Source of the DNA: Argentina anserina
Lineage: Eukaryota; Streptophyta; Magnoliopsida; Rosales; Rosaceae
Length of the DNA stretch: 64,000 nucleotides
Direction: 5' to 3'
Assembly (NCBI RefSeq): GCF_933775445.1
Contig: NC_065873.1
Coordinates: 5,456,001 to 5,520,000, forward strand
The first letter of the stretch is position 1, and each line of letters begins with the position of its first letter. Below the pieces are notes generated by a model, which was not told the DNA's origin, did not search any database, and saw only the letters and a program-made list of their open reading frames with translations. Shown piece after piece: positions 11,981 to 24,760 of this stretch. A program made the translations under genes and the position numbers.

Positions 11981-11988
11981 TATAAATA
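11981..11988 (+). promoter_or_regulatory. TATA box in the Gypsy LTR
   Basis: TATAAATA, with a CTCTCTCTC tract about 45 bases downstream. This is the usual core promoter layout of a plant LTR. Here it sits in the 3' LTR and would read outwards into 13.6 kb. Confidence 0.55.
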
Positions 11989-12332
11989 GAGTATTTATGA
12001 GATTAGGGTCTCCATAATTAGAAAACCCTCTCTCTCTCCAAACAGTACAATGAATCGTAACAGTGAATCGTAACCGTGAACAGTAAATTCGTAAAACCGA
12101 AAATTGCTTAACAGTAACCGATTATTACTGTTTCGGCATTTAAAGGTTTACGAAACGTTTCTAAATTCTTTTCTTATCTTTTCAAGGTGATCTATAAAGC
12201 GAGAAAAGGAATTATCTTCGGAAATTGTGGAATTACGCTCGACTCGATAAGGTGAGTAAAATCTCACATAATTACGAATCTACCCTTGCGGTGATTCTAA
12301 GATATTTGCAAGAGTTTTTAATATTGAAATAC

Positions 12333-12790
12333 GACATGTATACAATATAGTGGATTCTATATATATTGTATAAATGGTAATAAGTACATATATATATATA
12401 TAATTTGCTATATTATATACTGTTATGAATTCATCTGGATTTGGTTAATTCGATGACAAGCATGTGAGCTTAATATGGAGTTTGTTTAACGTTTTGTCTT
12501 CGGACATGTTTATAAATTATGACATGTATAAGATATAATGGATTATATATATATATCGTATAAATGGTAAATAAATACATATATATATATATAGTTTCCT
12601 ATATAATATACTTTTATGATTGTATTGTAATGATGTCATTTTGATGACAAGATATATCAAGCATGTGATTTTGATTTGTACAATATGATGTGAGATTATT
12701 GTACGTGATTTTAACATTGAGATTGTTAAAATGTTGATTTGTCTTCGGACGTGATTTGGTACAATATGATGTGAGATTATTGTACGTGTT
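12333..12790 (+). repeat. Tandem duplications inside the Gypsy LTR
   Basis: A unit beginning GACATGTATA occurs at 12333 and again at 12521 (period 188), each with an ATATATAT run. A second, shorter duplication, GTACAATATGATGTGAGATT, occurs near 12676 and 12758 (period about 82). Confidence 0.7.
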
Positions 12791-13585
12791 TGGCAAGTCG
12801 GAACCTAGCCTTTGGCCGGGCGAAAGTTACGATATAGTTAGAGCTCTAGTCTGTCTGCCTTAGTACTGCATGTGAGGTAACGGGTGGTTATCTGCTCATG
12901 GGTACTCAGATTGTTTTGGATGTTGGGTAGCGGGTGGCTATCCAATATCGGCGGTGTATTACGAGAGGGGTAACAGATGTGTACCAGCGTTCTTGGTACC
13001 CGTATTATAAATGCATTGGGTAACCAGAAGGGTTACTTAATTTTCTCATAAGCGTTTCATTTCATATTTCTTTGGGACAACCAGATGGGCTGTCCATTGA
13101 CTCATGAGGGCATTTATATTTGTTGATTTGTGATTTTTCGTATATATTGATATGCGAATTATATTTTGATTTTACTCATACGAGCTATAAGCTTACCAGG
13201 TTTGTGTTTACAATCCCGGTGCACCAATCCAATGGTGTAGGAGATAATTCCGCAGGTGTTGATTAGTGGAGTTTGAGAGACGACTCCGGAGACTCGAAGT
13301 TGTTCGTATCCAGCTTGTGGTGAGGTTTCTTGCGTGGAATTTTGTGGGAAAATTGGTGTGGTTTGATTTGTGAGTTTTGTGAGAGTCGTGAGGATTATTA
13401 CATTTCCATTTTATGTAATGTTGAATTATAAATTTGGGTTGTAATAATTGGTTTTCTAAGTTGTATTGAGAACTCAATAATGATCCGCTGTGCATTTTAA
13501 ATAATTTCGATTTCATTGAAATTGTTTTGTATTTAACGACTTTAAAATTTTGAGTTTTTAAGCTCGAAATTTTAGGGTCGTTACA

Positions 13586-14379
13586 ATTTGCGTACCCTTA
13601 CTCGTACACTATGTTAGCTTAAAAGTGAAAAACAACATTAGGATAGCACTCAAAAATGGAAGTTGGTGTTGAGCCTTGAGCTCGTTAAATGCAGTCAAAA
13701 GGAACATGTCATGAGAGTTTCGTCCTAAATTCGATCTCAGTCATAATCAACCTCATTTAGACGTCCCAATAACAACCCAACCTGCTCCTTGATACATGGT
13801 CATGTAATCTAATTCATCTAAATGATCTAATCTCTTCCAACACAGCGATACATGCATCTTTCTCTCTTGTAGAGCTAAGTGGGAATCATAACTATAAGGC
13901 CAATATTGCTCTTTCTCGATCAGTCTCACCTGGTCTCTCAGTATTCTTTGGGACAAGAGCAGCCTAAACTAGTGCTTTTATTGAGTTTTAATGCCCCCAG
14001 CCAATTAATTAACCAAAGGAAGTTGAATCATTGTCATTACGGATCGAAACGGCAGATTACATGAGGCTACTGGGAAACACGAACTGATTATACCAGTCGT
14101 CTACGCGACAACCCTGGGGCTCAAGCAAAACTACAGACACTCATCTAATTGTCATTAATTATTTAACTTGTACAATCATGCATAATTTGATTTTACCTTA
14201 TTAAAGTGGGCTGTCGATCACCGAGGCAAATAACACGAAATCCATCAGTTTTTGAGAAAAGTGAGCATCTCTTGTGTTCTAACTTCTAAGGTCAAGAATC
14301 AAGATTCCGTATTATTTGAATATTTACCATGTAAGCAAATGATATATACTATGCTGACATGTATACCTTATTTTCACCA
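13586..14379. other. Intergenic stretch
   Basis: A 67-codon minus-strand frame at 13753-13956 contains the segment LCWKRLDHLDELDY. It looks protein-like, but I do not recognise it and find no splice partners, so it may be a fragment of a decayed exon. Nothing else stands out. Confidence 0.3.
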
Positions 14380-15660
14380 TGGATGTTCCAACCTAACTTG
14401 CAAAGTTGGAAGTACCTGTAAACAGAATAAGATATGGGAAATCTGAGTCCTAGCAAATGGTTATCTATGCACATACCATGTCATTTCCAAAAACTGCAAA
14501 CTTTGATACGAGTGATGTGTGTACCACACTATCAGAGAGTGAAACTAAACTTGTCTTATTTCTAAATAGATTGATCAAATAATAAAAGGGCAAAAATCCA
14601 GACGACCCACACAGGGTAGAACCAATCTAATGCATAAATGAGCCAAATGACTCCGAGTTTTAACTTCAGACCTGTTTTCCAGTTCTGTAATAGATGCTTA
14701 CCCTTTTGGCTTACGACTACCGAGTCAAAGATCAAGTTACCAGCTAAATGAAGTCACTACTTTACTAAAAGTAAATCAGAGACTAAACCACATGATTGTG
14801 ACAACGTCTTACATTTTGCCAAGGATGCTCCAATCTCACTTTGAGGTATTTGTAAACGGCGGGACAAATGGGAATCTGAGTCCTAACGAAAGGGTGTTAT
14901 CTAGGTGACTAGGTACATACCTTGTGGCATTTCCAACAACTGCAAACTCTAAATCAGTTAAACCAACATGTCCCATGTCTAAATTGAATGAACAGGAACA
15001 ACAGAGGGGTTGGTTATTAAGCCTTCGACAGTAAAAAAACCCCCAGCTTTTTTCGGATCACCCAAGACAAGGAGTTTTTCTTTGTTCAGCCAACCGAATC
15101 TTCTTCTTCAAATCTGGAACTTTTCTCCGTTGCCGCAACACTCTGATTTGGGCATGTTGAGCTTTGCATACCATTCACACAAGGTAGAAGTAGAACTAAC
15201 CTAATGCACAAATGACTAGAACATGATTATAACCTCAAATTTGCACCCCAAACCATTTCTTTTTGACAATGTCGCACCATTTCAGTCAGTAAACAGTGAC
15301 TGAAACAAACAAATGTAGCTCACCTGGGAAATGGATTTGCTTATCCTGTAGGCTCACAAATGCCAAGTCAATGCTAGTGTTACCAGCTAAATGAAGTCAG
15401 ACAGTCCCTGCTCTATTGAAAATATGTCACATAAGCGAATGAAATATAATCTTACATGTGTTACTGATGCTCCAACCCAACTTGCAAAATTAGAAGTATA
15501 TGTAAACAGCATAAGAAATGGGAATTCTGAGTCCTAACAAGTGCTCATCTATGCACATACATTATGTCATTTTAGAAAGTGCAACCTTAATACGAGTGAT
15601 GAGTGGATAAGAGAGTGAAACTAAAATTTCCTATATCTAAATAGATTGATCAATGATGGC
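14380..15660. repeat. Decayed tandem duplication of RRA-like gene segments
   Basis: Three blocks share the same order of words. A GATG(T/C)TCCAA block followed by GTAAACAG and GAGTCCTA occurs near 14383, 14824 and 15468. Each is followed about 90 bases later by a CACATAC(C/A) and TGTCATTT-like block near 14470, 14918 and 15556. The units are roughly 450-650 bases and heavily diverged. The middle one includes a degenerate copy of the RRA-like exon at 14995-15180. Confidence 0.6.
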
Positions 15661-16946
15661 CAAAAGTACAATCAATAACATAACATGATCACATTAGTTT
15701 TCACCAAAAAAAAAATTTATCAATGATAGAAAGCAAATAAGTCACTTATATAGCTTGATAAAAGTAAAACACGCCTGTAATTCAGTCGCATTAGTTATAG
15801 GGGTAGAGTACCTCCAACATTAGTGAACCATACCTCCAACATTTCCTTCACATTTGAGTTTGCAATAGCAGCAATGATCTCTTGATTAGCAGCAACTTTC
15901 TCCAAAATCTTTGCTAATCTTGGATTCACAGATTCATCAGGAACAACAGAGGGTTGGTTCTTGAGCCTTTGATAGTACCAAAAGGATCAGCTTTCTTCTG
16001 ATCACCGGAGACAAGAACTTGTTTCTCAGCCTGGTTTATCCTTTGTTCAACCAACCGAATCTTTTCTGTCAATTACCTAACATTCTTTTTCAACTCAGAA
16101 TTTTCCTCTGACGCCACAACAAACTCAGATTGCAGCATATTGAGTCTTTCAGACGATTTACATAGGGTAGAACCAACCAAATGCAAAAATGACTAAAAAC
16201 ATGAAGATCATCGTGTTAATAAACCTCAAATTTTCACATCAAACAATTTTGGTATAAGCCACTAGAACACCACAACAGATGTGCATGCACATCAAACAAT
16301 CACAAGTACCCCGCAATTCTATGACTACTCACACAAATGAACAAATGGGTACCTCAGATTCCCATCAACTATATATATGAACAGCTGTTAAGTATTGAAA
16401 AGACTTTTTTTTTTTATGCATACATGCCCATCAAACGATCACAACTAGTCGACAATTCTAAACACACAGAAATGCACAGATGGGTACCTTAAAATCCAAT
16501 CAAGCTATACATGAAAATCTAATTATCATTGAAAGTCTGTCACTTTATCATCTTTGGTATAATGGTATTATAAAGTCAGTGTCTTTCTACAATGACGCGT
16601 TACAAAGATCAAATGATCAGTTACAGTTAGTGGATTGATTCAGAACTCACATGCACCAAAATCCAAAGTCGACTGGGCATGAATTGGAACCAAAATTCCA
16701 GAATCCCAAAGCATTGGTCATCCATTTAATTTAAATAGTAAACAATAAGTGAAACAGAAGATTAACAAGAGCAACTCGGGAAAAGGGTTTTTGGTAACCT
16801 GGGCAATGGATTTGGCAAAGCGGCGATTGAGAATAGGGGCGGGATTGGAAATGGAGATGAAGCCATTGGGGAAGCACAAGGTGAAGACACAACCCAGAAG
16901 GACTCCAATGCCTATGGCGATCCCCACCCGACAGACTGGGGCACTA

Positions 16947-16989
<43 letters not shown>

Positions 16990-16990
16990 C
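14995..16990 (-). pseudogene. RRA-type arabinosyltransferase (GT77) pseudogene fragments
   Basis: RRA proteins are Golgi type II membrane glycosyltransferases that add arabinose to hydroxyproline residues of extensins. The first exon (about 16799-16990) gives a membrane anchor, VGIAIGIGVLLGCVFTLCFP, ending at a good GT donor. The next exon (about 15810-16150) gives SERLNMLQSEFV, then [10 protein letters not shown], then [13 protein letters not shown] and NSNVKEMLEVWFT, which is typical of the RRA N-terminal region. It has a TAA stop before LTEK and a one-base deletion before VVPDES. A second, worse copy of this exon lies at 14995-15180. The catalytic domain (DVD region) was not found, so this is a dead 5' fragment. 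Confidence 0.72.
16950..16987. repeat. (CT)n microsatellite
   Basis: An uninterrupted CT run at the 5' end of the RRA-like first exon. On the minus strand it reads as repeating Glu-Arg, so the nominal N-terminus of that frame is probably a repeat expansion. Confidence 0.95.
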
Positions 16991-17853
16991 TTATTTATCT
17001 AATTTTCTCTCACTGGGATCTTTAAACAATGTAGTGTCATTTTGGGAGGCATACTCCAGTGTTCCAATTTCCAACTCTGTATAAACCTTCTGAATCACAT
17101 TATTTGCGGTAAATAAGCATAAAGAAAGAAAACAATTTGACAGCCATATTTGAATGTACACAGAGAAGAAAAATTAGTTATCTAGATACTTGCTTTCATC
17201 GTGTTTACAACATAAATTGAAATGCACTATTCATGAGGTCAACGCTGATCTCTGTAGCAGAGTTAGCGGCCCCAACAGGCTCAACTGAAGTGCCCTCCTC
17301 GTCTTCGTGAAATTCCTGGCTGTTGCAGTAGTTCTCACTGCCGGCCCTGAGGCAAGGCAGAGTAGGCACCGGCCTCAATTTTTGGGGGCCTCAATAAAAA
17401 ATTTTGTATGCATGCATTTTTTTTTAAGAAAAATCAAGAAAAAAATTCTTCTTAATCATATATGAGTTATGCAATATTTACTGATTATATATATATATAT
17501 ATCTTACTTATTACAATGCATGAGTTATCCAATAGTCATTGATAATATCTATCTATTTCTTATGATAATTTTTTTCTTTTAATCAATTTAAGGCATAAAA
17601 ACTTTCACAATTCATGTTTTTTCTTTCTCAATCCAAGGCATAAGATGTAAGATTTTTGAACCTCTTTATTTTGTATTTTCTATTTTGATCTTTTTTAGTT
17701 GAGATAAGATTTTATTATCGTAATTAATTGAAAACGTAAGACTTCTGAGCCATTTATATCCTTAGAATAATAAATTTATTTTTCTTTGTTTGTACGGATT
17801 TTATATTGTCCATGTTTCAACTTTCAACAATAAATTATAAACAATTAGGGCTT

Positions 17854-18038
17854 TGTTTGAGGATGAAATACTTGTATATTATTGAATGATATGGGAGCAT
17901 ATATATAGGCATTTACAACACCACAATCTCGTAGGATTCGGAGTCCTAATCTACTACGGAGATGCTAATCTATCTCCTAACAAGAAACCTATTAGGCTAA
18001 GACACACATAAGGGTAGAATAGTAATTCTCCCGGAACA
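17854..18038 (-). repeat. 3' LTR of Copia copy 2
   Basis: 185 bases. On the minus strand it starts TGTTCCGGGAG and ends CCTCAAACA. It pairs with 25065-25249 with about five substitutions and no indels seen. Confidence 0.95.
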
Positions 18039-18047
18039 CTCCCCCTT
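18039..18047 (-). other. Polypurine tract of Copia copy 2
   Basis: AAGGGGGAG (minus strand) directly precedes the 3' LTR. Confidence 0.8.
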
Positions 18048-18225
18048 GTGTCGCATGCCTAGGTTGCATGGTGCACACATCGTTGCCTCGGTAAAAACCT
18101 TGTCAAGCAAAACAAAAACCTATTGGGTAAAACAAAAGCTTGATCGAAGGGAAAAAGAGCACAACGCACCAACTACTTAAGGATCTTAACATGTGATGTA
18201 GACTCCCCCTGAAGTCTACCAAACT

Positions 18226-21200
18226 CTAGTGTTCCGATAAACGACGCATGCCAATGCTCTTCACATGTTTCACAAAAGTAGATTTAGGCAAAGACTTGGT
18301 GAACAAATCCGCAACATTGGATTCTGAACTCACTTGATTGATCTGAACATTCAAGAACTTCTGTTGTTGAACGTTGTAGAAGAACTTAGGCGAAATATGC
18401 TTGGTGTTGTCTCCCTTGATGAAACCTAACTTCGTCTGCTCTATGCAAGCAGCATTATCTTCATAAATGCACGTAGGTTGATCAGTTGTAGAGACTAATC
18501 CACAAGAATCACGAATATGGCGAACAAGTGATCGTAGCCAAACACATTCTTTCACTGCTTCATGGAGAGCGATGATCTCCGCGTGATTCGAAGAAGTAGC
18601 AACAAGAGATTGCTTTGTGGATCTCCAAGATATCGCCGTATTCCCAATGGTAAACACATAACCGGTTTGAGAACGAGCCTTGTGAGGGTCAGAGAGGTAC
18701 CCTGCGTCGGCATAACCAACTAACAAGTTGTTTGGAGTCTTTGCATCGGGGGAAAGAGCTGCACGGGACCGGTTGCTGCTCTCGGCACTGCGCACGGTCT
18801 CCACGCCATAACGGCCGGCGGCGTCGCTGCGGTGTACGGCAGCAAGGCCGGGGTCGGCGACGGCGGTGGTGTGGGGAGATACCGTGGCGGTGTTCTCTCT
18901 GCAATAGGGGTAGAACAATCTCATGTCAAGGGAACCTTTCAAGTATCGAAACAAATGCTTGATTCCATTCCAATGACGTAGCGTAGGTGCGGAGCTAAAT
19001 CTAGCCAATAAGTTCACTGCGAAAGATATGTCCGGTCTAGTGCATTGAGCAAGATACAATAGTGCCCCAATCGCACTAAGGTATGGAACTTCAAGACCAA
19101 GAACGTCTTCATCATCCTCTTTAGGACAGAAGGGATCCTTCTTGATATCTAGACTTCGGACGACCATGGGAGTAGACAATGGACTGCATAGATCCATATT
19201 GAAACGTCGAAGCATCTTCTGCGTGTAATTTGACTGATGCATTAAGATGCCGTCGGCCCTATGCACAAGCTCAAGGCCGAGACAGAATTTCGTCTTCCCT
19301 AGGTCTTTCATCTCAAATTCCGACTTCAGATAAGACACGGTCTCTTCAATCTCATCAAGAGTACCGATTATGTTCATGTCATCAACGTAGACCGCAACGA
19401 TGACGAATCCGGAATTTGTCTTTCGTATGAACACGCATGGGCATAGTTCATCATTCTTGTAACCCCTTCTCACCAAGTATTGATGCAACCGATTGTACCA
19501 CATTCTTCCGGATTGCTTTAACCCGTACAATGAACGACGTAATCTGACTGCATGAGCACTCCGTGGTCTGGAGGCACTTGATGGAAGTAAAGGTAGTCCC
19601 TCAGGAGCTTTCATGTATATCTCTGCGTCAAGATCCCCATAGAAATAAGCTGTGACCACATCCATAAGCTGCATGTTTAGTCTTTCAGACACTACCAGAC
19701 TAATAAGGTAGCGGAAGGTAATGATGTCCATAACAGGAGAATAAGTCTCTTCATAGTCAATACCAGGTCGTTGTGAGAATCCTTGTGTCACGAGTCTTGC
19801 CTTATAACGCACGATCTCGTTCATCTCATTACGCTTACGAACGAAGACCCATTTATGTCCAACGGGTTTGACATCTCTTGGAGTCAATTCAACCTTTCCG
19901 AAGACTTCTCGCTTCGCTAATGAGTCAAGTTCTGCCTGGATTGCTTCCTTCCACTTCGGCCAATCTGCTCTGTATTCGCATTCAGCTACAGAGCGAGGTT
20001 CAACGTCGTCTTCAGATATGATCTCAAGTGCGACGGAATAAGCGAAAACGTCATCAATGCATGTAGTGGCTCGGTTTCGGACCGACTGCTCACTTGTGTA
20101 GTTCACTGAGATTTCGTTGTTCTCTGGCATCAAACAAGGTTCCATAGCGTCACACGGAAACACTTTAGTTGATTCATGGACATAACTGTAATCAGAGACA
20201 ACTTCATACGATGGTGATTCATCGTTGATGACGCGCTGTGCCTTAGCCATTCGCTTCTTTCTAGGTTTTGAATCCCTAGAGTTTATCGGTCTCCCCCTTT
20301 TTCTTTGAGGAGCCGAGGCCGAAGCTGCTCCATGCTGGGCCATCTCAGCATCGTCGCCACAAGGGGCGCCGGCAACACCACGGCGTACGGTGGTGCCGCC
20401 GTCGGCCTCCGTCCCACTGTCAGGGGCGGTGCCAACGTTGCTAGGTCCAGGAGCTTGTCTTCCACGCCCGTATTTCGGGACATCCAACCGTGCTGGTACG
20501 TTCGCAGCGGGTATGTTTGATCTCGTCACTTTAGCAATATCTACAAAGCCGTCGGGCATCGAATCCGCGACTTTCTGGAGGTCGATAATGCGTTGCACTT
20601 CTAACTCACTTTGAACAGTGCGGGGATCATAATGAGACATAGTGGGGACACACCACGTCAATTCCTGACGTTCATTTGGAATGATAACATTCCCATCTCC
20701 CCCTAACGACGGGAAGCATGTCTCATCAAAGTGACAATCTGCAAATCTTGCAGTAAAGAGATCTCCGGTGGTTGGTTATAAGTAGCGGACAATCGTTGTG
20801 GAATTATAGCCAACATAGATACCTAATCGTCTCTGAGGACCCATCTTAGTACGCAGCGGAGGCGTAATAGGCACATAAACAGCGCAACCAAATATGCGTA
20901 AGTGTGAAATATTGGGTTCGTAACCAGTTACCATCTGGTACACACTAAACGCTTGGTTAGCCGCGGGTCGGAAACGAATAAGTGTCGCTGCATGCAACAC
21001 TGCATATCCCCACGCAGAGACCGGCAGGTTAGTACCCATAACCATTGCCCGAGCAACAAGCTGAATACGCTTGATGGTAGCCTCTGCTAGACCGTTCTGT
21101 GAATGAACATGAGGAACGGGATGTTCAACTTCGATCCCAATAGACATGCAGTAATCATCAAAAGTTTTGGAGGTGAATTCTCCAGCATTATCCAAACGAA

Positions 21201-22212
21201 TGGATTTGATAGTATAATCGGGGTGGTGAGCCCGAAGTTTGATTATCTCAGCTAATAACTTAGCAAATGCAGCATTCCTTGTGGATAGCAATGCGACGTG
21301 TGACCAACGCGTCGATGCATCAACCAATACCATAAAATATCAAAAAGGTCCACATTCTGGTTGAATAGGTCCACAAATGTCACCTTGGATATGTTGTAAG
21401 AATGGAATGTTCTCGGTTGAAGCCTTAGCAAAAGAAGGACTTCCTTGAAATTTAGCAAGAGAACAAGCTTTGCAAAACGAGCGATGGGCATCAGAAATTG
21501 CCATGGAGGCATGTGAAAGCACGGGAGGCATCACAAGCTCCTGTGAAGGAGGGGATGCCGCCACCGACGGCATGAAAGCCGTGGAGCTGCCGAGTGAGGC
21601 ATGCTCGGCCTCACCATGCGGTGCATGGGTCGGCACGGCCTCACCGTGCGGAGCACGGGTGAGGTGATCCTCCAATCGCTTCCGGGACTTGAAAAATGGA
21701 TGACCATGTGAATTCTTAAGAATTCTAATCATCATATCACGTCCAGGGTGCCCGAGACGGGCATGCCAAAGCATATAAGAGTCCGAATCACAAAAGTTGC
21801 GTTCAACCGCATATGATTCAAAGATCCGAATGGAAGTAAGATACAAACTATTCCCAAGACTCTTCATCTTCTCTAAGATGCGGCGATGGCCTGCTTTCTC
21901 AGAGGTAACGCAAAGATATTCCTCTCCATTCTCAACATAAGTATCGAGGTGAAAACCATTGGCACGTATGTCCTTAAAACTTAGCAAGGTACGGGGAGAC
22001 TTCGGCGCATAAAGAGCATCGACGACGTTAAGAGTTGTACCATTAGGCAACATGAAAGAAGCAGTGCCTCTTCCTTAAATGATGGATTTCGAGCCAATCA
22101 TTGTAGTCATCGAAGAAGTCGAAAACACTAGATCCGTGAACAACTGCCTGTGCCGTAGGACAGTGTGGGTGGTTCCGCAATCAGCTAGACATTCGATTTC
22201 ACCGCGGGACAT
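18226..22212 (-). pseudogene. Copia copy 2 pol (protease, integrase, reverse transcriptase, RNase H), broken
   Basis: It starts at ATG 22212, directly after TTTTGTAG. The protease site CLADCGTTHT is followed by an in-frame TAA near 22078, where copy 1 has CAA. The pre-integrase region is open at 21340-22053. A TGA then precedes the integrase core (20776-21333: VDASTRW, LDNAGEF, NGLAE), and GAA-to-TAA ends it at 20776. The last 811-codon frame (18226-20661) is intact: Copia reverse transcriptase with VAVYVDDMNIIG, and RNase H with VGYADAGYLSD and SSNHAEIIAL. The reverse transcriptase part is thus well preserved in an otherwise dead polyprotein. Confidence 0.94.
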
Positions 22213-23179
22213 CTACAAAATGACAATTAAGAGAGTCAGCGACACGGGAAAAATTCTATACAATACGGCGTAGGATATTGTAAGAAAGGGAATCGGAACA
22301 AAGCGCGATTCCATCGAATGTATCACATGGCAATAGTACTACATTCTTCAACTAAAGAGTTGGAAATCATGGTATTGAAGCAGTGAAATACCAAACAGTA
22401 AACGAGGGTGGTAGAAACCATCCAATAATGGTGTGGAAAACACACACAAAGAGTACCGGTGAGTGCATATAACGGACTTGGAGAAAACCTGAAAAACAAA
22501 CCGGAAAACCATGTTAAAAGAACTCAAAACCGGGTGAATTTTGGACGAGGAAAACGTGGCAGCAGGGGCTGCTGCAATATGCCGGAAGAATCACGAGAAA
22601 ACGACGAAAAAATCGTCGAAAAACTCGGTGGAAAACCGGCGGCACCTATTGCCGGAAAAACCGGTCGGCGGCTGTCGAAACTGGCCGGTATGGAGGCCGG
22701 GACTTCAGGTCCGACAGGGGACGCCGGCAGGAGCCGAGTGGCGGTGCCGGAAACGCCGGGAAATGGCCGTAAGACGGCGAATACGCCGGCAAAACGTGCC
22801 GGAAACGCCGGAATAGTAACCGGGGCCGGCCAAGGCAAAACGACGTCGTTTTCGACGTTCCGAGGTTCGTTTTCCGAATTTTAAGTTCCAAATTCACAAT
22901 GTAGTGCTATTGGGGTCCCATGTGACCCAAAAAGCGTCCAATTTAAAAACCACGTGAGTTGCACACGTTGATCATCATGCTAAGTGTCGGATAAATAAAA
23001 TTCTCAAAGAGATCGTCTTGTAAGCAAGAGTTGAGAAATTTTATTGAATGCCAATCTTTAATACATCACACATGAACTTCTAATTCCAAATTCAAAAGAC
23101 TATTACAAAGTCAATGAAAATAACAATGGCGGTCGGCCATAACAATACTTGAATCATAAAGCTAAAGAAGCTAAAACGA
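22213..23179 (-). other. Copia copy 2 gag-pol spacer
   Basis: 967 bases with no long minus-strand frame, between the gag TGA/TAA region and pol ATG 22212. The gag-proximal part carries an AATAAAATT signal (near 23035-23045). A CCGG-rich block at about 22550-22830 is shared with copy 1. It ends in TCTCTTAATTGTCATTTTGTAG-type acceptor sequence before the ATG. Conservation in both copies makes it a feature of the family, not a one-off insertion. Confidence 0.65.
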
Positions 23180-24245
23180 CTAATCAAAGTCGGGAGTATC
23201 CATGGTACCAACCGGAGGCCTAGCTTTAGAAGCAAGGGGCTCGGGTTTCATGGAGATATGGTGAGTCTCGATCTCATGGTCCTCATCCACATGATTCGAT
23301 TCGGGTTGTAGAAACTTCTTGTAGGCGGAGTAAGCCTTGATCATCTCTTTGCTAGCGCGACAATCGCGATTAAAGTGCTTAAAGGAGCCACATTTGAAGC
23401 ATGGAGACTTGCCATTACCGGAAGTGGAGGCATTAGGAGGCGCACGGCCTCCTTGGAGTGTGGGACGGGGACGGCCTCCCCCTGAGGGTGCGGCGCCGCC
23501 ACCATCACGGGTCCATGTATTGGACCGAGGCCGAGGTCGGCTTTGTTGCCTCCCACCACGAGAGTTGTTATTTTGGTGCTGATATGGAGCGTTCCTTGAT
23601 TGATTCTTTTGCTTAGGAGCTTTCCCATAGTTAGACTGTGGCGTAGAAATTCTTTTAGTGCCAACAGGTCTATTGTTGTTGTTGAGGAGAATCTCAGAAT
23701 GTCTCTCCTTCTTAGCTAAGAGTGTCATTAAGTCGGCAAAAGACGGATCTTCCCTTCTTCTACATGAGTGCGGTACGTATGAGCTTGAACCTCATAGTTG
23801 ATTGGAAACGTATCCAATGTTTTATTGAGAAGATCTAGGTCAGTCTTGATGACACCAATGGTGCCAAGATCGGATTGCAAGCATAGCATATCCTGATTGA
23901 AATCATCCACTCTCTTATAGTCCAATAGACGGATGTTGTCCCATCTAACGGTCAATTCAGGAAGAAGCTTATCATGAACGTTGTTGTACCGCAAGCGTAG
24001 TTTGTCCATAATTCTTTAGGATCTTTTACGTTCAAGTATTGCCTCTTGAGAGTTGCATGGATGTGACGTCTCATAAAGATGAGAGTCTGAGTCTTAGCCA
24101 TAGGTGGGAAATCAGCAGGAGGGTCGGCAAACATGTCTTCAATCCCTCGGCTCTCGAACGCGAGTTCCATGTCGGAAACCCAGCGGTGGTATTCCTTTCC
24201 TTCTAGATCAAGAAGGCCAAATTCCGGTCGAGATGGCGATGACAT
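23180..24245 (-). pseudogene. Copia copy 2 gag, broken
   Basis: ATG at 24245 opens a product starting MSSPSRPEFGLLDLEGKEYH. The frame shifts near 24010 and again near 23740, where the sequence corresponding to WYFADL in copy 1 is damaged. The C-terminal part has the zinc knuckle CFKCGSFKHFNRDC and a Gly/Arg/Pro-rich basic stretch before it. It ends at TPDFD and a stop at 23180, as in copy 1. Confidence 0.88.
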
Positions 24246-24760
24246 TTACAAACACGAATACATAATCGATTAGATTCAAGTATAATAGGAATTAGAAGGG
24301 GTGACGTATATGGTCACAAGAAAAATCGATGCAAGCGGCGATACTCATGATCGCACCCAAAACAGCGGTGCACTCAGGCGACCACACGAAAATCGATTAA
24401 CTTCCCTTTCAAAACAATCGTGACTCCCCCAGGACCGTCACACAGAAAACATCGAACAAGAGGGGAAACCCATCCCTCTATAGTCTCATCGGCGTTATAA
24501 GAAAGGCCGGAATTAAGACAAGAAGAAGGCTAATAGCGCCCGATATAATATATATATACGTTCAAAAGCGGGAACGTTTATAAAAATTTACCTTGGGAGG
24601 TTTGTAGTATACGGGAGTAGCTTCTCTTGAGCGAAGTCCTTGCTTGTGACTTTCACGTCTCTTGGGTGAATATGCGGGAGGAGCAATTTTGAGTGATTTG
24701 ATGCGGGAACTTGCGGGGCAAAAAGATTTCTTTGCGGAGCGAATGCAGAGGAAGCGCTGC

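Larger units (their letters stand above)
7177..13585 (+). mobile_element. Ty3/gypsy retrotransposon (Tekay/Del-like chromovirus), defective
   Basis: Order on the plus strand: LTR remnant, gag, pol (protease remnant, reverse transcriptase, RNase H, integrase, chromodomain-like tail), polypurine tract, full LTR. The ends are TGTAATAACCC...GGTCGTTACA. The 3' LTR is 1923 bases while the 5' LTR keeps only about 261, so a deletion removed most of the 5' LTR and the primer binding site. The flanking pentamers CTTTG and ATTTG differ at one base. Order and motifs (FVDD reverse transcriptase, HHCC integrase zinc finger, DSR-type C-terminus) place it among chromovirus-like elements; the Tekay label is from memory of the family. 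Confidence 0.92.
11663..13585 (+). repeat. Full 3' LTR of the Gypsy element (1923 bp)
   Basis: Begins TGTAATAACCC and ends GGTCGTTACA, with an imperfect inverted terminus (TGTAA...TTACA). It contains a TATA box, a CT-rich leader just after it, and AT-rich internal duplications. The first 261 bases pair with the remnant at 7177. Confidence 0.9.

Noticed and set aside
13753..13956. Minus-strand 67-codon frame that looks protein-like
   Set aside because: No family recognised, no splice partners; kept only as a remark in the intergenic entry.
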